Below, one piece after another: positions 31,874-43,550 of a DNA stretch of 64,000 nt. This DNA comes from Cranoglanis bouderius. Taxonomy: Eukaryota; Chordata; Actinopteri; Siluriformes; Cranoglanididae. The stretch lies in NCBI GenBank assembly GCA_023630585.1, contig CM042558.1:6096300-6160299 (forward strand). The letters run 5' to 3'. The translations under genes were made by a program, and so were the position numbers. The notes below the pieces were generated by a model. The model saw nothing but the letters and a program-made list of their open reading frames with translations. It had not been told where the DNA came from and searched no databases. Positions within the stretch are counted from its first letter, which is position 1; every line of letters starts with the position of its first letter.

Positions 31874-34518
31874 AAACCTTCAACCTAAATTATTTACCTT
31901 CAAGTAGGCTAACAACCCCTAGGGTTCATAAACCGTAAGGTTATTAGACCCTGGCTTCACTTAATGCATTTACAGGCGTCTGCATACTGCAAACTGCTGT
32001 CGTTTCATTCCGAAGTATAAACTTAAATATGAATTTTATTTTTCTTAAAATAGAAGACTGGATAGTAGATGAACTGCATGAGGCAAGTCTGCAGTATACA
32101 GAATATTTGGAATCTTATTTGAAGCTTTTTTTCCCCTATCTTAAGGTTTGTGAAATCGGTGTATCCGCGCTTGTGGATTCTCCACATTTGACGGTGTAAC
32201 GTTGAGGCTGAGGTTTTGTTTCACTGGCGCTTCTTGACTTGGGCTGCGGATCACCGTTCTTAGTGGCATCATGGAAAATTTGATCAAATGGAAATGGATT
32301 GGCTTGGAAATGGAGGTCACAGGCTATATTGTTTATGAGACCTTTAATGAACCTTAGATGATCCTGGATCTAGGATCAAACCATTGCCGCTAGTTTTTAA
32401 TGGCAGTAAAAAAGGTTTAAATGCAGGAATCGAGTCAGCTCTGTTTAGGTCTGTCTAAAAGTTTGCTGCTGTTATCTCATTAAATTTGGCCGAAACACAA
32501 CCAAAACCCAAAGTCCTCAACTGACACTGATCCAGAAATGCTGTAAAATGTTTTATGTTCCTGTCACACTGACAGTTTGGAGTTCATCCATTGAAAGAGG
32601 TAGAACACGAACTCGCCTGTTGATGTGTCAAGTACTGTTCAATAAAACGAATGCATTATTTATGCTAAGATGGATTTGTTGTTCCTAATGCCTTATTTTA
32701 ATGCGCCGTTCACATGAGAGTGTATGTGTGAAACTTGTACACACCTACATTTATGTGGCAAAACTGGTAGCTCTGAGTTATCAGGCCAACACATGACACA
32801 CCCACAGTCATAAAATCAGTTGGAGGATTGTCAGAATGAAAGTATGTTACAAATAAGTCTATGGACCAGGTGATCACTACGTATGCAATTACGAATCCAT
32901 ATGAATCCCTACATTCTGTAGAATGAATTTGTATAAATTCTACAAATCATGATTGCCTGTTCAACTTGTGCTTTATTGTCAAGACCCATATAGTCTTCCC
33001 AGTTTGTGTATTTGATTGTTTCACTGTCAGTTGTTAGATGTTGTCTTGTGTGTCTTCAGTGAGTGACACAGTTTTGTCTTGCTACAGCCTGCCTGCTTTT
33101 GAGGTAATATCATTTAGTCATGGATGCAATTCTACTCTAGTTTTTTTAGCCTGTGTGGCTTCTCGCCTCCTGGCCTGAGCCCAGTTGTGTGTGTTTTGTG
33201 GTTGTGTGAGCTAGTGGGTGTGCGTGATTCAGGGGGAGTGGGAGGAGGGGGGAAATTCCCGTAATTCCCCAAACTTCCATGCCTAATCACGTAGCTTCAC
33301 ACCCTCCCTCACCGCCAGTCTGGAAACAGTTGAAACAGGTTGCTGATGATGAAGTAGGCATTTTGGAGAAAAGATTTAAATCAGGATTAACTTCTCTTCC
33401 ATTAAAATTGGCTCCAGGTTTTTGTTTGCACTGGATTTCTTTGTAGTCTGTTAACTTTGATCAGTTACAGTGATTATTTGTGAAAGGCACTTGCTAAATG
33501 AATGATCTGTTCCTGTTTGACATCTGATATGCAACCTTTTTTCACTCAAGTAGATGTAACAGATTTATTGTGCTCATTATCTCATTTGGGAATCAACCTC
33601 AGCTGTCAGCACTCACATCTGACTCAATGCCCTATTTAGCGAGTGTGTCACGTGAAAGCCTGTTACCTGTGAGCATTTATTGTAAAACTGAGGGTGTGTT
33701 CTTTTTCATCTCCCACAATAACCTTGTTCACACAACTGTTGAGGTGCTTGAGGAAACACAACAGGTATGTTTTACTTATTGCCAAGTTGAAAACGATTCT
33801 AGGTGTTAGCTGATAGTTGAGACATCTCCTGAAAAAGAAGTAACAAGTTAGGGTGAAATGTGTTTTTTGTTTTGGATAGTGTTATACAGAAGCTTTTAAC
33901 CATTGAGAAGATTTAGATGGACAGATTTTGATATGCGTGGCTTAACTGTATAGTTCTTGTGACATCTTCCATCTTGGTGTCAATGCATTTTTCTTCTGGA
34001 CCCCCTTGGCCTCCCTGCCCTTCCCTCACGATCACGACACTAAACCCTGAAAGAAGTCTCCATGCTGTATTAGCTCAGAGATTTATAACGGTGTGTGTGT
34101 GGGTGTGGGAACTCTAGTGGTGGACCTTGACTGGCTGAACAGACCCAAAATCAATAGAACTAATCCCCCCTACTTTTCTAGTCAGTTTGGGCTGCCCCCA
34201 GCAAGGCCCCACATTCCAGAGGCCCACACATTTTTAAAGTGGGATTTTATTTTTCCTGATGCTGAGATGGGGTGGTTTTTTTTTTTGGTTTTTTTTGGCC
34301 AACGGTGATTTTCTCAGAGAAAACTATTTCTCAAGTACACATGAGAATCTCACCTGATGCAAAATAGCAGCTAGAATATCACTAAATGTCTGCAAGATTC
34401 CTGCTCTGTTTTCTTTTTTTCACTGGGCTTTGGAGGCCTTGCTTACCAGTCAAGTAAAATTTACTTTAATGGTATACTTGTTTATTAATGTTTATTTGTT
34501 TTTCCCTATCTCTCCTAG
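31874..34518. other. plce1 5' UTR intron
   Basis: Lies between the putative first exon and the acceptor CTCTCCTAG before 34519. No coding exon was seen. It contains the kappaB-like palindrome at 33250. Confidence 0.45.
33250..33260. promoter_or_regulatory. Perfect NF-kappaB-type palindrome
   Basis: GGGAAATTCCC in a G-rich then C-rich setting within the plce1 5' intron. It matches the Rel-family consensus, but a single site has little predictive force. Confidence 0.35.
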
Positions 34519-34692
34519 CCATCAGATCTTGAGAGAAGAGGTTGGAGAAGACAGGGCTGAGCATTAAGCAACCTGGGAGTGCCGCTCCTTATTTTGGAAC
34601 TAAATTCTCCTTCTGCTTCCAGCAAAAGTGACTCTTTTGGAACCAAAATAGTTTTTAAAAATCCAGATCTGTGATTGAGTTGCTTTTGTGAT
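34519..34692 (+). other. plce1: plce1 5' UTR part of coding exon
   Basis: From the acceptor to the ATG. It contains no upstream ATG, so the first ATG rule supports the start at 34693. Confidence 0.6.
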
Positions 34693-35784
34693 ATGAGGGT
34701 TTGTGTGGAGGAACAGGTTGGAATTGGACTTCCTAGCATCTCTGTATCTTCGGAGAAGGCTGCTGTTATTCTGGGAGTCGGAATGGAGGCAAGAGCGGCT
34801 TCTTCTTCATTGACAAAATTCAGAAATCAAATGTTATCTTTCGGTTATGAGGCACATGAGAGAAGAAACTCCGACCCACTGATCCTTTGTTCGTGTTCAC
34901 ATAGTCTACATCCAGTAGAGGATTGCTGTGACTCTAAATCATCTGAACACATACATATGGACTGTGGTACAAGAAGCCCTTTGGACACCAGATCCAAGAG
35001 CTTGGACAGCCTGGACTATGTACACAAAGACTGCTGTTGCAGCACAGTTTCATGCCGCCGGGTGGAGGGATTGTGTTGCAGCCAGCCGTGCAGCACATGT
35101 GGGCCAGTGGAAACAGACGGGTGCTGCCAAGAGGCCTCCTTACAAAGTGGAGGCTTGGAAACAGGGTTTCCGAGGAGAACAGAGGGGTTTTCTTCTGCCG
35201 CGACGCGGCTCGCTGGAGAGTCGCCAAGCCTAGATGAGGAAAGGCTCGGCACCAGGAGAATCAGCTTAGCGACGTTGTTCTTGTCGCGCTTCCACTGCAC
35301 ATGTGCCTATGGTGCAAGGCTGGAAGCAGGGACGCAGGGCCAGGTGAATTTTAGTTCAGCCCGTTGCCACAACGGAGTCTTCTCGAGCCTGGAGAGGCTC
35401 AACAAGAGATCCAAAGTCAGGTGCTTGAGGATGCCCTGCCAGGCTTCCACAACCTCAAAGCCTTCCTTGGCTCACCAACACAGCGATGGTGAGGCTACAG
35501 CTTCCGATAGTGAGCTCGCTCACAAGAAGGAGCGGTCCACGGTTCTGGTGCGGAGGTACCTCAAGAACAACCAGAAGGTCTTGAAGAAGGTGTGCACTGG
35601 CACCAGAGCGATTGTGAGGACCGGTCACATATCAGACAGAGCATGGCAGGCTGCTTATGGAAGAAGATGTCGTCTGAGCAAGGCCTGTACCTTTGTAGAC
35701 ACGGAATACAGCAGAGTGCTCCAGGCCATCCAGCTGCAGGTCTCCCGGGCTCTTCTCTCCTATTCAGGGGTCAGACTAGAGCAG
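34693..35784 (+). CDS. plce1: PLCE1 (phospholipase C epsilon 1), N-terminal exon
   Basis: The exon runs from an acceptor at 34519 to the donor GCAG-GTAAGA at 35784/35785. An in-frame stop lies at 34672, and the ATG at 34693 is the first ATG in the exon, giving 364 codons in phase 0. The diagnostic segment is KKERSTVLVRRYLKNNQKVL followed by CTGTRAIVRTGHI (about residues 278-312), which matches human PLCE1 (KKERSTLLVRRF, TGTRAIVRTLPSGHI). The rest is poorly conserved, rich in Ser and Cys, with no domain. PLCE1 hydrolyses PIP2 downstream of Ras, Rap and Rho; its RasGEF, X/Y catalytic, C2 and RA domains lie in exons beyond the window. Human defects cause nephrotic syndrome. Another start, MEARAASSS at 34783, is possible. 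Confidence 0.9.
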
Positions 35785-36924
35785 GTAAGATTGTTTGCTC
35801 TGCATAGTATGTCTTCATGTGGGATGAATGGTTCCACTGTGGTCAGGGTGTTATGAGTATTATGAATAGGCCTCTCTCACAGAGTTATTTCCCCTAATTC
35901 CACAGCTGAATTCAGGATAAGTGTGGAATACTCATCTTTGAGCAAATTCACATGTAATAATCATTTGTTTTGAAAATATTCAATGATAGACTGAGGTGTA
36001 TAGTTTATGTTGAGGCAAGACACTACAAGTGAATAGGGTAATTAAAAAAGAACATTAGATATCACAATCTGTCTTTGCCGGTTGAAAGCTGATATTGTAC
36101 AGGAACATTATAAAAAAGGTACATGTATTTAGGCAAATTAGGTTCCTTCCAATTAAATATGGGTACATTTGAATACTCAGTAAAATCACAAATTTAGTCT
36201 TTTGATGTGGTTAGAATTTAAAATTTATTTCACTGTGAAGACACTCGCAAGGGAGACTTTTCCAGAGTAGTTTGTTGAAATACAGTTTTGATCAACTTTT
36301 TTGATTAATCAAGAAAACACTGTACACTGTTATAAAAAATAGTTTCTTCCATTCTTCAGTATAAAATCTAATGTGAATCCAACAACACTCAACTCTTTGG
36401 GGAATTCCTGAATAATATCCTTCTAATTAGTGATAGGAATGAACATCTAAAAAGTTCATACATGCAGGTCATCTAGCCTTTGGAACAGAGAGCAAACTGA
36501 TTTTGAGGAATGCGCTTTTAAAAAGACAAATCGGTTTAATGTGTTTCCACTGCAGTAAGTGTGGTTCACAAAGTTTATAAAGGAATTTGACCTGCATATT
36601 ATGTATAGTGACGCACAAATTGACCTGTCAGTAAACAAGGCTTTCAGGGATATTTGACATGATGTGTCTGTGCTGTGGGCGGAACTGTCTTCAATTGCTA
36701 AGTTGCAGATAATATTGCTAAGTTTCACATAATGCTGTGGTCTCAAGTGTAAAAAACAGTAAAATTATTTTTTTTGTTGTTGAGTTATGATACTTCTGTT
36801 TCTATAGTTTAAGAGAAGACCTATTATAGATGTTGTTTATTCAACAGAAAAATTATTACCAAAATAGTTGTTTCTACCTGTAGTGCCTTGCTTTAAGCTT
36901 TAGTCTGTTTTATTCTGAACACCC
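35785..36924. other. Start of large plce1 intron
   Basis: No exon or named repeat. In human the corresponding intron is very long. Confidence 0.45.
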
Positions 36925-37490
36925 AATATACGTGTAAGGGATAATCCATAGCTAGGCATGCATTACATGATTTTAATACATGATGCTGAGGCAAAGAACC
37001 ACCCAATGCAAAGCGGAAGGCATTAAAATGGTGTAATGCACCCCTAGTATCCCGCTTATACCATGGTGACTTGCCAGCATTGATAAGCTGTCAAATTTGT
37101 CTGAAAGGATAAAAATAATGGTTAATTTTTGTTATTTTATGTATGGGTCATTAGATCTAGAATTCTGCCCTCTCTAAATTGTACACAGAGAAAAAGTAGT
37201 TTGATAAGATTACATTTATTTGCGTGAATTATAATAAATAGTTATGATCGTGAGAGAGAGAGCGAATGTGTGTATGTGAATTACCGGTGTCTGTGCCATG
37301 TCTCTACTAATAATGAAGCTGTGAGTTTAACTACTGTATGCAACTGTAACTGTATGTTACTATGGTTACAGTCTATAGGCAGCGCATTAATTTAGAACAG
37401 TGATTAAACTGACTGGAACTACCTGTGCATTATACAGTTTGGATGCACACCCTCCAGCCAGTCAGAATACATTATTCAGACAGACCAGGG
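36925..37490 (+). repeat. Duplicated segment A1 (partner 46365-46845)
   Basis: Landmarks in the same order in both copies: GTGTAAGGGATAATCCA, CCATGGTGACTTGCCAGCATTGA, GATAAAAATAATGGTTAATT, a GAGA run, ATTAATTTAGAACAGTGATT and CATTCAGACAGACCA-like ends. No coding potential. Either an unnamed interspersed repeat or an intronic duplication. Confidence 0.7.
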
Positions 37491-37499
37491 TATAGGGAT

Positions 37500-38958
37500 T
37501 GTTAACTTGCATGACTCATCAGATTTGATTCGAGTCATTTCATGTAAATTTGCAATGGAACAAAGTCTGTTCAACAGTATGAGAACATTTATACCCATGA
37601 TATATGTCAAGGTTTGGATGCCTGTTTTCAGTTGATATTCTTCCCTCAATAACTGCATTATGAAGTGTTTTAAAACACTGATACTTTTTTCCAACATACT
37701 GTGTCCATGGTTGGCAGTACTATGTGAATCTGACTAATATGACGAACAGGCAGTGATTCCGTGGATCCAGTGCCCAATGGAAAAACGGCAACTAGGTTTT
37801 TCCTAAATATGACAAATCATGGATATGTTTGCAATCATCTTAAACGTGTCAAGCCCATTGAGAGCAGACAATGCATGATTTCATTCATTTAGGTGCACAG
37901 AATTTCTTGCAGCAATACAGGATTATGATTTATTAGAAGGCCACTAAGTTTTACAGTAGGTCAGAGTCATAAGCAGAAGCAGATCTTTGACCAATAGCCT
38001 TGTAAAATCTGCTGCTTGTTGTGCTTAGGATCATTACAGACCGTTCTTACTGGTCAGGACAGTGGAGTCCCTTGTTTCGGATCCTGCTGTGGCACTGCAC
38101 TAGTTAAACACATTAGCTTTTTATTGCTCCTCTGTGGCACCAGACTGTGGCATACTTTACTACTAAGCTCATTTTTGACTTGTAACAGGAACAATGAATA
38201 GGTTATCTAAATTGTATTAAAATGAAATAATTGCATATTGTTCCCATATGTAAGAGTGAGATCAGTTAAAATCAAACACATGCTGTTTCTGTAAAGTCCA
38301 GAAAGGCACAGGCTAGTGTAATTGTAATTGTTATATATATTCCAAAGACATTACTGTTTCAATTAACTGAAGAGATTTTGTTTTAAATCTGCCCTGCTTG
38401 GTGTAAATATCACCGAGCTGATCCTGCATGGTTTTGAGGGTTTCTTGTGGTGGTGCAGTAACTGCGTGCAACACTCAACCAGGAGAGAGATGGAAAGGGG
38501 GGAGCGGCAGAGGAGAAAGAGAGCTGCTCTGTTCCACCAGGCCAATCTGAAGCCTCCAGAGACTTTGAGGTTCAATAGTGAAGGTGCACACATGCCAGCA
38601 TTCTTTCCATGTGAGCTTAGGGTGGTTGTATTGAGCACAAACCCTGCTGTTTCCATGCCAGAATAATTCACATAATTTAATGGGCTGCCGAATTATGTGG
38701 GCCGCTTTTCCATAATGTGGTTCTTTGTGTGTTCTTGTTGACACAATTTGGCCTCTTGCTTCTTGCAGGTCACCTTTAACTGGAGAATAAATTTAAGCCA
38801 CAGTGTTATTTATGTGGCCTGTCTTATGTTATGTGATATTTAATTATGGGCTTGTTTGCTGTTCCTGCCTGGTAGAAGGATAAATATTGTTTCCACAGCT
38901 ACCCTGGTTGTGGCCTTATCTTACCTTTTATTAGATGATTTAATTGGTGAGGATGCTT

Positions 38959-39021
<63 letters not shown>

Positions 39022-40534
39022 ACCCACTTTACTCACCTCTTCAGCTAGTGCACACCTGGCCTTTTAATGAAACCCCACAGTCTTCCTTCCAATTAGTCTG
39101 AGAACCTTCCTTTCATTTGACCATGAGCTGTTTGCCCAGTCCACACCATGGTTTGCTCTCAGTAATTGACTTGGCCGTCAGCAGATGTTTGCCAACCCCA
39201 AACCTCCCACTTCTCCGGCTCTGTGTTAATGGGAAGTCCTTTGACACACAACTGAGAAGCGTCTGCTAATTGTCTATCTCATAAAGTAGCTATAGGAGAG
39301 GAAGTATGGTAGTTCAAGCCTGGACCTCTCCTGCCCTTGGCTCTCCATCCGGCATTCCCAGTGGAGCCACAGAGCAAGACGCTGAGGGATTTTTTTTTTC
39401 TCTCTCTTGCCTCTCAACAGGGCTTATGAGACTACAGGGACTAGAACAAGATCAGGGCAACACACTGGCAGCCCATGAAAACAGTCATCATATTCATCGA
39501 CTGGATTGTAGCCAGTGGTTTGCTTCATTCTACAGAAAGAGTATGAGTGAACTGAAAAACTGGCGAATGGAGACTACTGTAACTTTCCTTTTCAACAGAG
39601 GAAATGAGTGCAGAGCAGTAGAGTGCAACAGTACAGGAAGATAAATACAGCCCGGCGAAGCAGTGGTATGTGATTCCCTGATTAGTGGCTGTTATACATT
39701 GGCAGCGTTGACACAATTCTCCAAACAGGTAATGACTAATAACTCACGTAATAAGAGTATTTATCATCATCAACAGCCGCTGAGGATGATGTTAGTGGGA
39801 GAGTTCAACACTAGGCATGTTCTCAGGGCAATGATGGACAATGTTTAACAGTGGAAGGCCATAGACAGCTAGCCCAAACTATAGTACAGTTGTTAGCTTC
39901 TCCGTAATGGGGTTCCCATCAAGCTTTATGTATTTCTGAAATATATAAATTTAAATGAAAACCTCAGAAATGTATTAATTTAACTAATCATTAATCACAG
40001 ACTTAATTTTATGTTTGGAGGAGATGGAATTACTGCTGTATGGCTAAAGAGAAGATACCTTAACGGGAGATGGAAACTAGTAATTGATGTTGAAAGTGTG
40101 TTGTGGTCTCTGCTTTACTGTGTGTACTTGGTTGGAGCCTCTTTAGGATATTCACATAACAAACACACAGTGATCAATGTTTTTTCTTCTGACTTCATGG
40201 AAACGTCATGTAAACTCAACTTAAATTTGTTAACCTAACTTTTCAACTAGAGGATGAGAAAAGGTTAAAGTTGTACATAATCCCAGAATACATGACCCCC
40301 CAATATTAGCAATAACCTACAATTCATATGTATGCCACATCAATGACCCGTCTGCGCAGATGTCCAGGCCACACCTTTGGCTTTCCCTATGCGCTAATGG
40401 AATATGTGGGTGGGGGCAGTTGAAGTTGGGCCAGCTATTACAGCTTGTTAAAAATGTGAATCCGTGGGATGCTGAACAAACAGCATATTTGTGTTCATTC
40501 TGGTTCCTTTTAACATACACAGAAATGATTTATA
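37500..40534. other. plce1 intron, mostly unremarkable
   Basis: Holds a CT microsatellite (38963-39019). Open frames at 38363-38744 and 39306-39644 have no recognisable domain and no matching splice sites in the phase expected for plce1. Confidence 0.4.
38963..39019 (+). repeat. (CT)n microsatellite
   Basis: About 57 bases of CT repeat. Confidence 0.98.
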
Positions 40535-40770
40535 AACGCAATATCCGGTGTCACCCAGATGAGGATGAGTTCCCTTTTGAGTCTGGTTCCTCTCAAGGAT
40601 ACTTCCTCATGTTGTCTCAGGGAGTTTTTCCTTGTCCACAGTCAAGTGTGGCTTGCTCATTATGGACACGTTTAAAATCTATATCCTGTATTTCTGTATA
40701 GCTGCTTTGTGACAATGTTCATTGTTGAAAGCGCTATATACTGTAAATAAAATTTAATCGAATTGAGTTG
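40535..40770 (+). repeat. Retroposon 3' tail repeat, copy 2
   Basis: Close to 23920-24140: GTCACCCAGATGAGGATGAG, GGTTCCTCTCAAGGATACTT, GCTGCTTTGTGACAATGTTC. Ends in ATTGAGTTGAATT-type tail repeats. Confidence 0.8.
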
Positions 40771-41379
40771 AATTTGCTCTGCATTTACAGTCTGCACAAT
40801 CATAACACTAGTGTAAATTCAAGTGTTTTGTGCAAGTGAAAAAATAAATGGATGTGGTGTGTTTAAAAAAAAAAATACAGCAGGATAGTTTTTACATGTA
40901 AGTTGTGTGTCTCAATAAGTTTGTGTGTGTGGAAATGCTGATTAAAATAGAAACCTAGACGGTGACTAAAAACACCTCAGAATGCTTTCGTTGTGAATCG
41001 GCCTTAAATGAATTGTAGTGGATTAACCTGAACTCATTTGCATGATCTGATGATGCTATCCCCATAGCTTTTGTTCTGTGTGAACAATCCTAGTTTTTTT
41101 TTAGTTTGAAGGTTGATTTTTTTAAAATGTATTTGTTTATTTTTTTTTTGGGGTATTTGTGAAAACATGATTGTATACAGATAAGCGGTAAGCGGTGATT
41201 TGCTCCTTTAACTTTCCTTACTATACATAATACACTTTTGAATCCCGCACTATGACATGCACCAGTTTGAAATTCACAGACCTGCAGGAAGGAAGTGACG
41301 CTTTCTGATAAGTCCGCTCTCACTCTCACTAGCGCACACATCTATCATTGCAACGTCTGTGCCAAACACAATACTGGAA

Positions 41380-41402
41380 AGGACAGGACAGGACAGGACA
41401 GG
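41380..41402 (+). repeat. Short (GGACA)n repeat
   Basis: About four and a half units of GGACA. Confidence 0.9.
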
Positions 41403-41570
41403 GGCCACCAAGGGGACCATGATATCAGGAACAGAGTATGCTTTGTCTCTCTTGATCTTTTCTACTCTATAAGCTCATGCTTACAAGCAGATCCTACTCC
41501 TGAGACCAACAAACTCTCACACTGATGTCTATATGCCTCAATGACTACCAGGTCTCATCTACCTACAGCA

Positions 41571-41728
41571 CAGGTTCCCAGCCCTGGTCCGAGAGTACCC
41601 ACTGTCCTACACATCTGAATGGTTTCCCTGCTCTAGATTAGTTGAATCAGGTGTGTTGTGAGCAGGGAATTCTAAACTAATGCACAGGATGGTGGTAGTC
41701 CAGGACCAGGTTTGGAAACCTGTGATGT
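41571..41728. repeat. Near-palindromic repeat, copy 2
   Basis: The left arm GGTTCCCAGCCCTGGTCC with TTTCCCTGCTCTAG is mirrored by the right arm GAGCAGGGAATTC with GTCCAGGACCAGGTTTGGAA, as in 25729-25905. Confidence 0.75.
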
Positions 41729-41834
41729 ACTATATAACGATGGCAGCGATAAGTAGTGTATTTATATCCTTATCACTAAATTATTCCATAGGATGTAGAA
41801 ATATAAGGCTGTCTGATATATCAGCAATTGCTGA

Positions 41835-42010
41835 TTTCCAGTAAATTTTGGTTCCTCCAAAAGTTTCTTCCTCCTTGCCTCCATTCTAAGGAGTTTTTCT
41901 TGATCTGGTCATCCTTGGCTTGCTTAGTGATGGTTAAGGTGTTGATATCTGTAAGATACTTTGAGATCTGGAGTACTTGAGTGTTGTAAAGGCTGCTCTA
42001 AATTTCAACC
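41835..42010 (+). repeat. Retroposon tail-like repeat, diverged
   Basis: TTCTTCCTCCTTGCCTCCAT, then TAAGGAGTTTTTCTTGATCT, follows the pattern of the LINE/SINE tails at 23920 and 40535, but it differs in wording and ends without the TGAATT tail. Confidence 0.45.
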
Positions 42011-42159
42011 TCTGTTCAGTTCACAAATGGACGTTTATTGAGCTCCACTGCAAACTTATAAGCCACATGCCTGGTGCTTCTTTTTTTAATTCCAGCATAT
42101 GAATGGCTTTTCCTAAGAAGGACTTTCCTGGCATTTCCAAGAAATTGCTGATTTGAGTT

Positions 42160-42381
42160 GTTTTTGTTGTTCATCCGGCTGCTCCCGTTAGGGGTCACCA
42201 CAGTGGATCATCGGTCCGCATGTTTGATTTGGAGCAGGTTTTATGCTGGATGCCCTTCCTGAAGCAACCCTCCCATTTTATCCGGGCTTGGGTCTGGCTT
42301 TCAGTGGCTGGGTTGGTTCCCTGCCCGGGAATTGAACCCGGGCCGCCACCACGGGATCCTTAGCCGCTAGACCACCAGGGA
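42160..42381 (-). repeat. tRNA-Glu-derived SINE, minus strand
   Basis: The minus strand starts with a tRNA-Glu-like head (TCCCTGGTGGTCTAGCGGCT from 42381). The body follows: GGAAGGGCATCCAGCATAAA, CAAATCAAACATGCGGACCG and CACTGTGGTGACCCCTAACG. This order of head and body is that of a tRNA-derived SINE. The 3' tail is weak. Confidence 0.8.
42317..42381 (-). pseudogene. tRNA-Glu-like head of SINE
   Basis: The acceptor strand TCCCTGG at the 5' side pairs with CAGGGA at the 3' side. Box A-like TGGTCTAGCGGCT and a perfect T arm with CCGGGTTCAATTCCCGG are present. The anticodon arm is shortened by about eight bases, so no functional anticodon loop remains. It is attached to a SINE body, hence not a working tRNA gene. 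Confidence 0.8.
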
Positions 42382-42493
42382 ACAAATTGCTGATGTGAGC
42401 AACAGATGGAAAATAACCTATGAACATTCATCTTGACAGAAGTATATTGGTTGGAATTTTTAGAAACATGAACTAAGATATCCAAGTGTTACC

Positions 42494-42494
42494 G

Positions 42495-42588
<94 letters not shown>
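42494..42588 (+). repeat. (GT)n(AT)n compound microsatellite
   Basis: A GT run interrupted by TATGTATG passes into about 54 bases of TA repeat. Confidence 0.97.
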
Positions 42589-42589
<1 letters not shown>

Positions 42590-42644
42590 TATTTGAACTT
42601 GTTGTTTTTTTCCTGTGGCATAGGACTTGCCTGAAAACATTGCA

Positions 42645-43110
42645 TGCACTATATAGTGGAGAATTGTGCAGCAAAACAAATCTTTCTTTGACAAATGTGA
42701 AAATACCGACTTGTACCGAAAACAAAGACTTTGCTTTACCGAAAGACTGTGACTCAGTTCTAGTGAATGACGGGAAATCATCCCTACTGTGTAATACACA
42801 TGTGACATTGTGAGATTGATATAACACCAAATGTCAGGTGTGTGAGTGGTTATAAACATGCCATGTCACTCATTGTAGACGATTCTGGACCAAGAAGGCA
42901 TGCCAGTTCATGCCTCTGATTGAGTGACAAAGTGATTGAAATGCAAGTTTAGTAGCCAAAACAACAAAGCTCAATGGAAAAAATGGATCAAAAGGGCAGA
43001 AGAATCCTCAAAAGAAGCAGGTGCTCTCCAGTGCTCTTGGAAGGGCCTTACAGAGCCAAACAACTGGTCTCCATCCCACTGTTTGAGCTGCTGTTAAAGA
43101 TTTTTCTTGC
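42645..43110 (+). repeat. Duplicated segment B1 (partner 45095-45515)
   Basis: Shares long co-linear blocks with 45095-45515: ACTTTGCTTTACC, CAGTTCTAGTGA, TGTGTAATACACATGTGA, CACCAAATGTCAGGTGTGTG, GTTCATGCCTCTG, GATTGAAATGCAAGTTT and CCATCCCACTGTTTGAGCTG. The copies lie about 2.4 kb apart in direct orientation. No open frame is conserved between them. Confidence 0.75.
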
Positions 43111-43334
43111 AGGGGCTAACCAGTGTTTATTTGTTAGAACACTAATGACAAGAGCAGACCTTGAAAGGCTGCTTTCAATAATCAGTAAATAGGAAAGGCG
43201 TTGTTTATATGGACTTTCAGATGCCTCATGAGCTGAGGGCACACTGTGTCTCAGCATGAAAGACAATGTGGATATAAGGAGAATGAAGTTATAAAAGCAA
43301 GCAAGTTTAACCTGTGATTTAAGATGTATAAGGT

Positions 43335-43550
43335 GAGAAGCTCAGCAATCTCGGAGAGCCTCAGAGTAGACTTCTTGCTCCAGTTAAGGTGGTTTGGGTA
43401 CCTTATGAGGATGCCACTTGGTCGGTGACCCCAGGGCAGACCAAACACCTGCTGCAGAGATTATATCTCACATTTGGTTTGCGAATGTCTGGGGATCCTC
43501 CAGGAGGAGCTGGGCACAGTCTGGACTGACCCAAACTCAACCCCGTGCAA
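43335..43550 (+). mobile_element. Non-LTR retrotransposon 3' remnant
   Basis: At 43378-43425 it encodes LQLRWFGYLMRMPLGR. Then, in another frame, come CCRDYISHL-like residues and VCECLGILQEELGTVW. This is the well-known C-terminal end of a fish LINE reverse transcriptase (RWxGHLxRMPxGR, then RDYIxxLxWxRLGIPxEEL). Frame shifts and short length make it a dead 5'-truncated copy. The clade is not determined. Confidence 0.7.

Noticed and set aside
35016..35300. Other frames over the plce1 exon (34928-35233, 34934-35300)
   Set aside because: Only the 34693-35784 frame carries the PLCE1-specific KKERSTVLVRR and TGTRAIVRT blocks.
42317..42381. Functional tRNA-Glu gene
   Set aside because: Anticodon arm too short and the sequence is fused to a SINE body.
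42473..42859. Tyr/Ile and Thr/His repeat proteins of 105-128 codons
   Set aside because: Produced by the GT/AT microsatellite on both strands.
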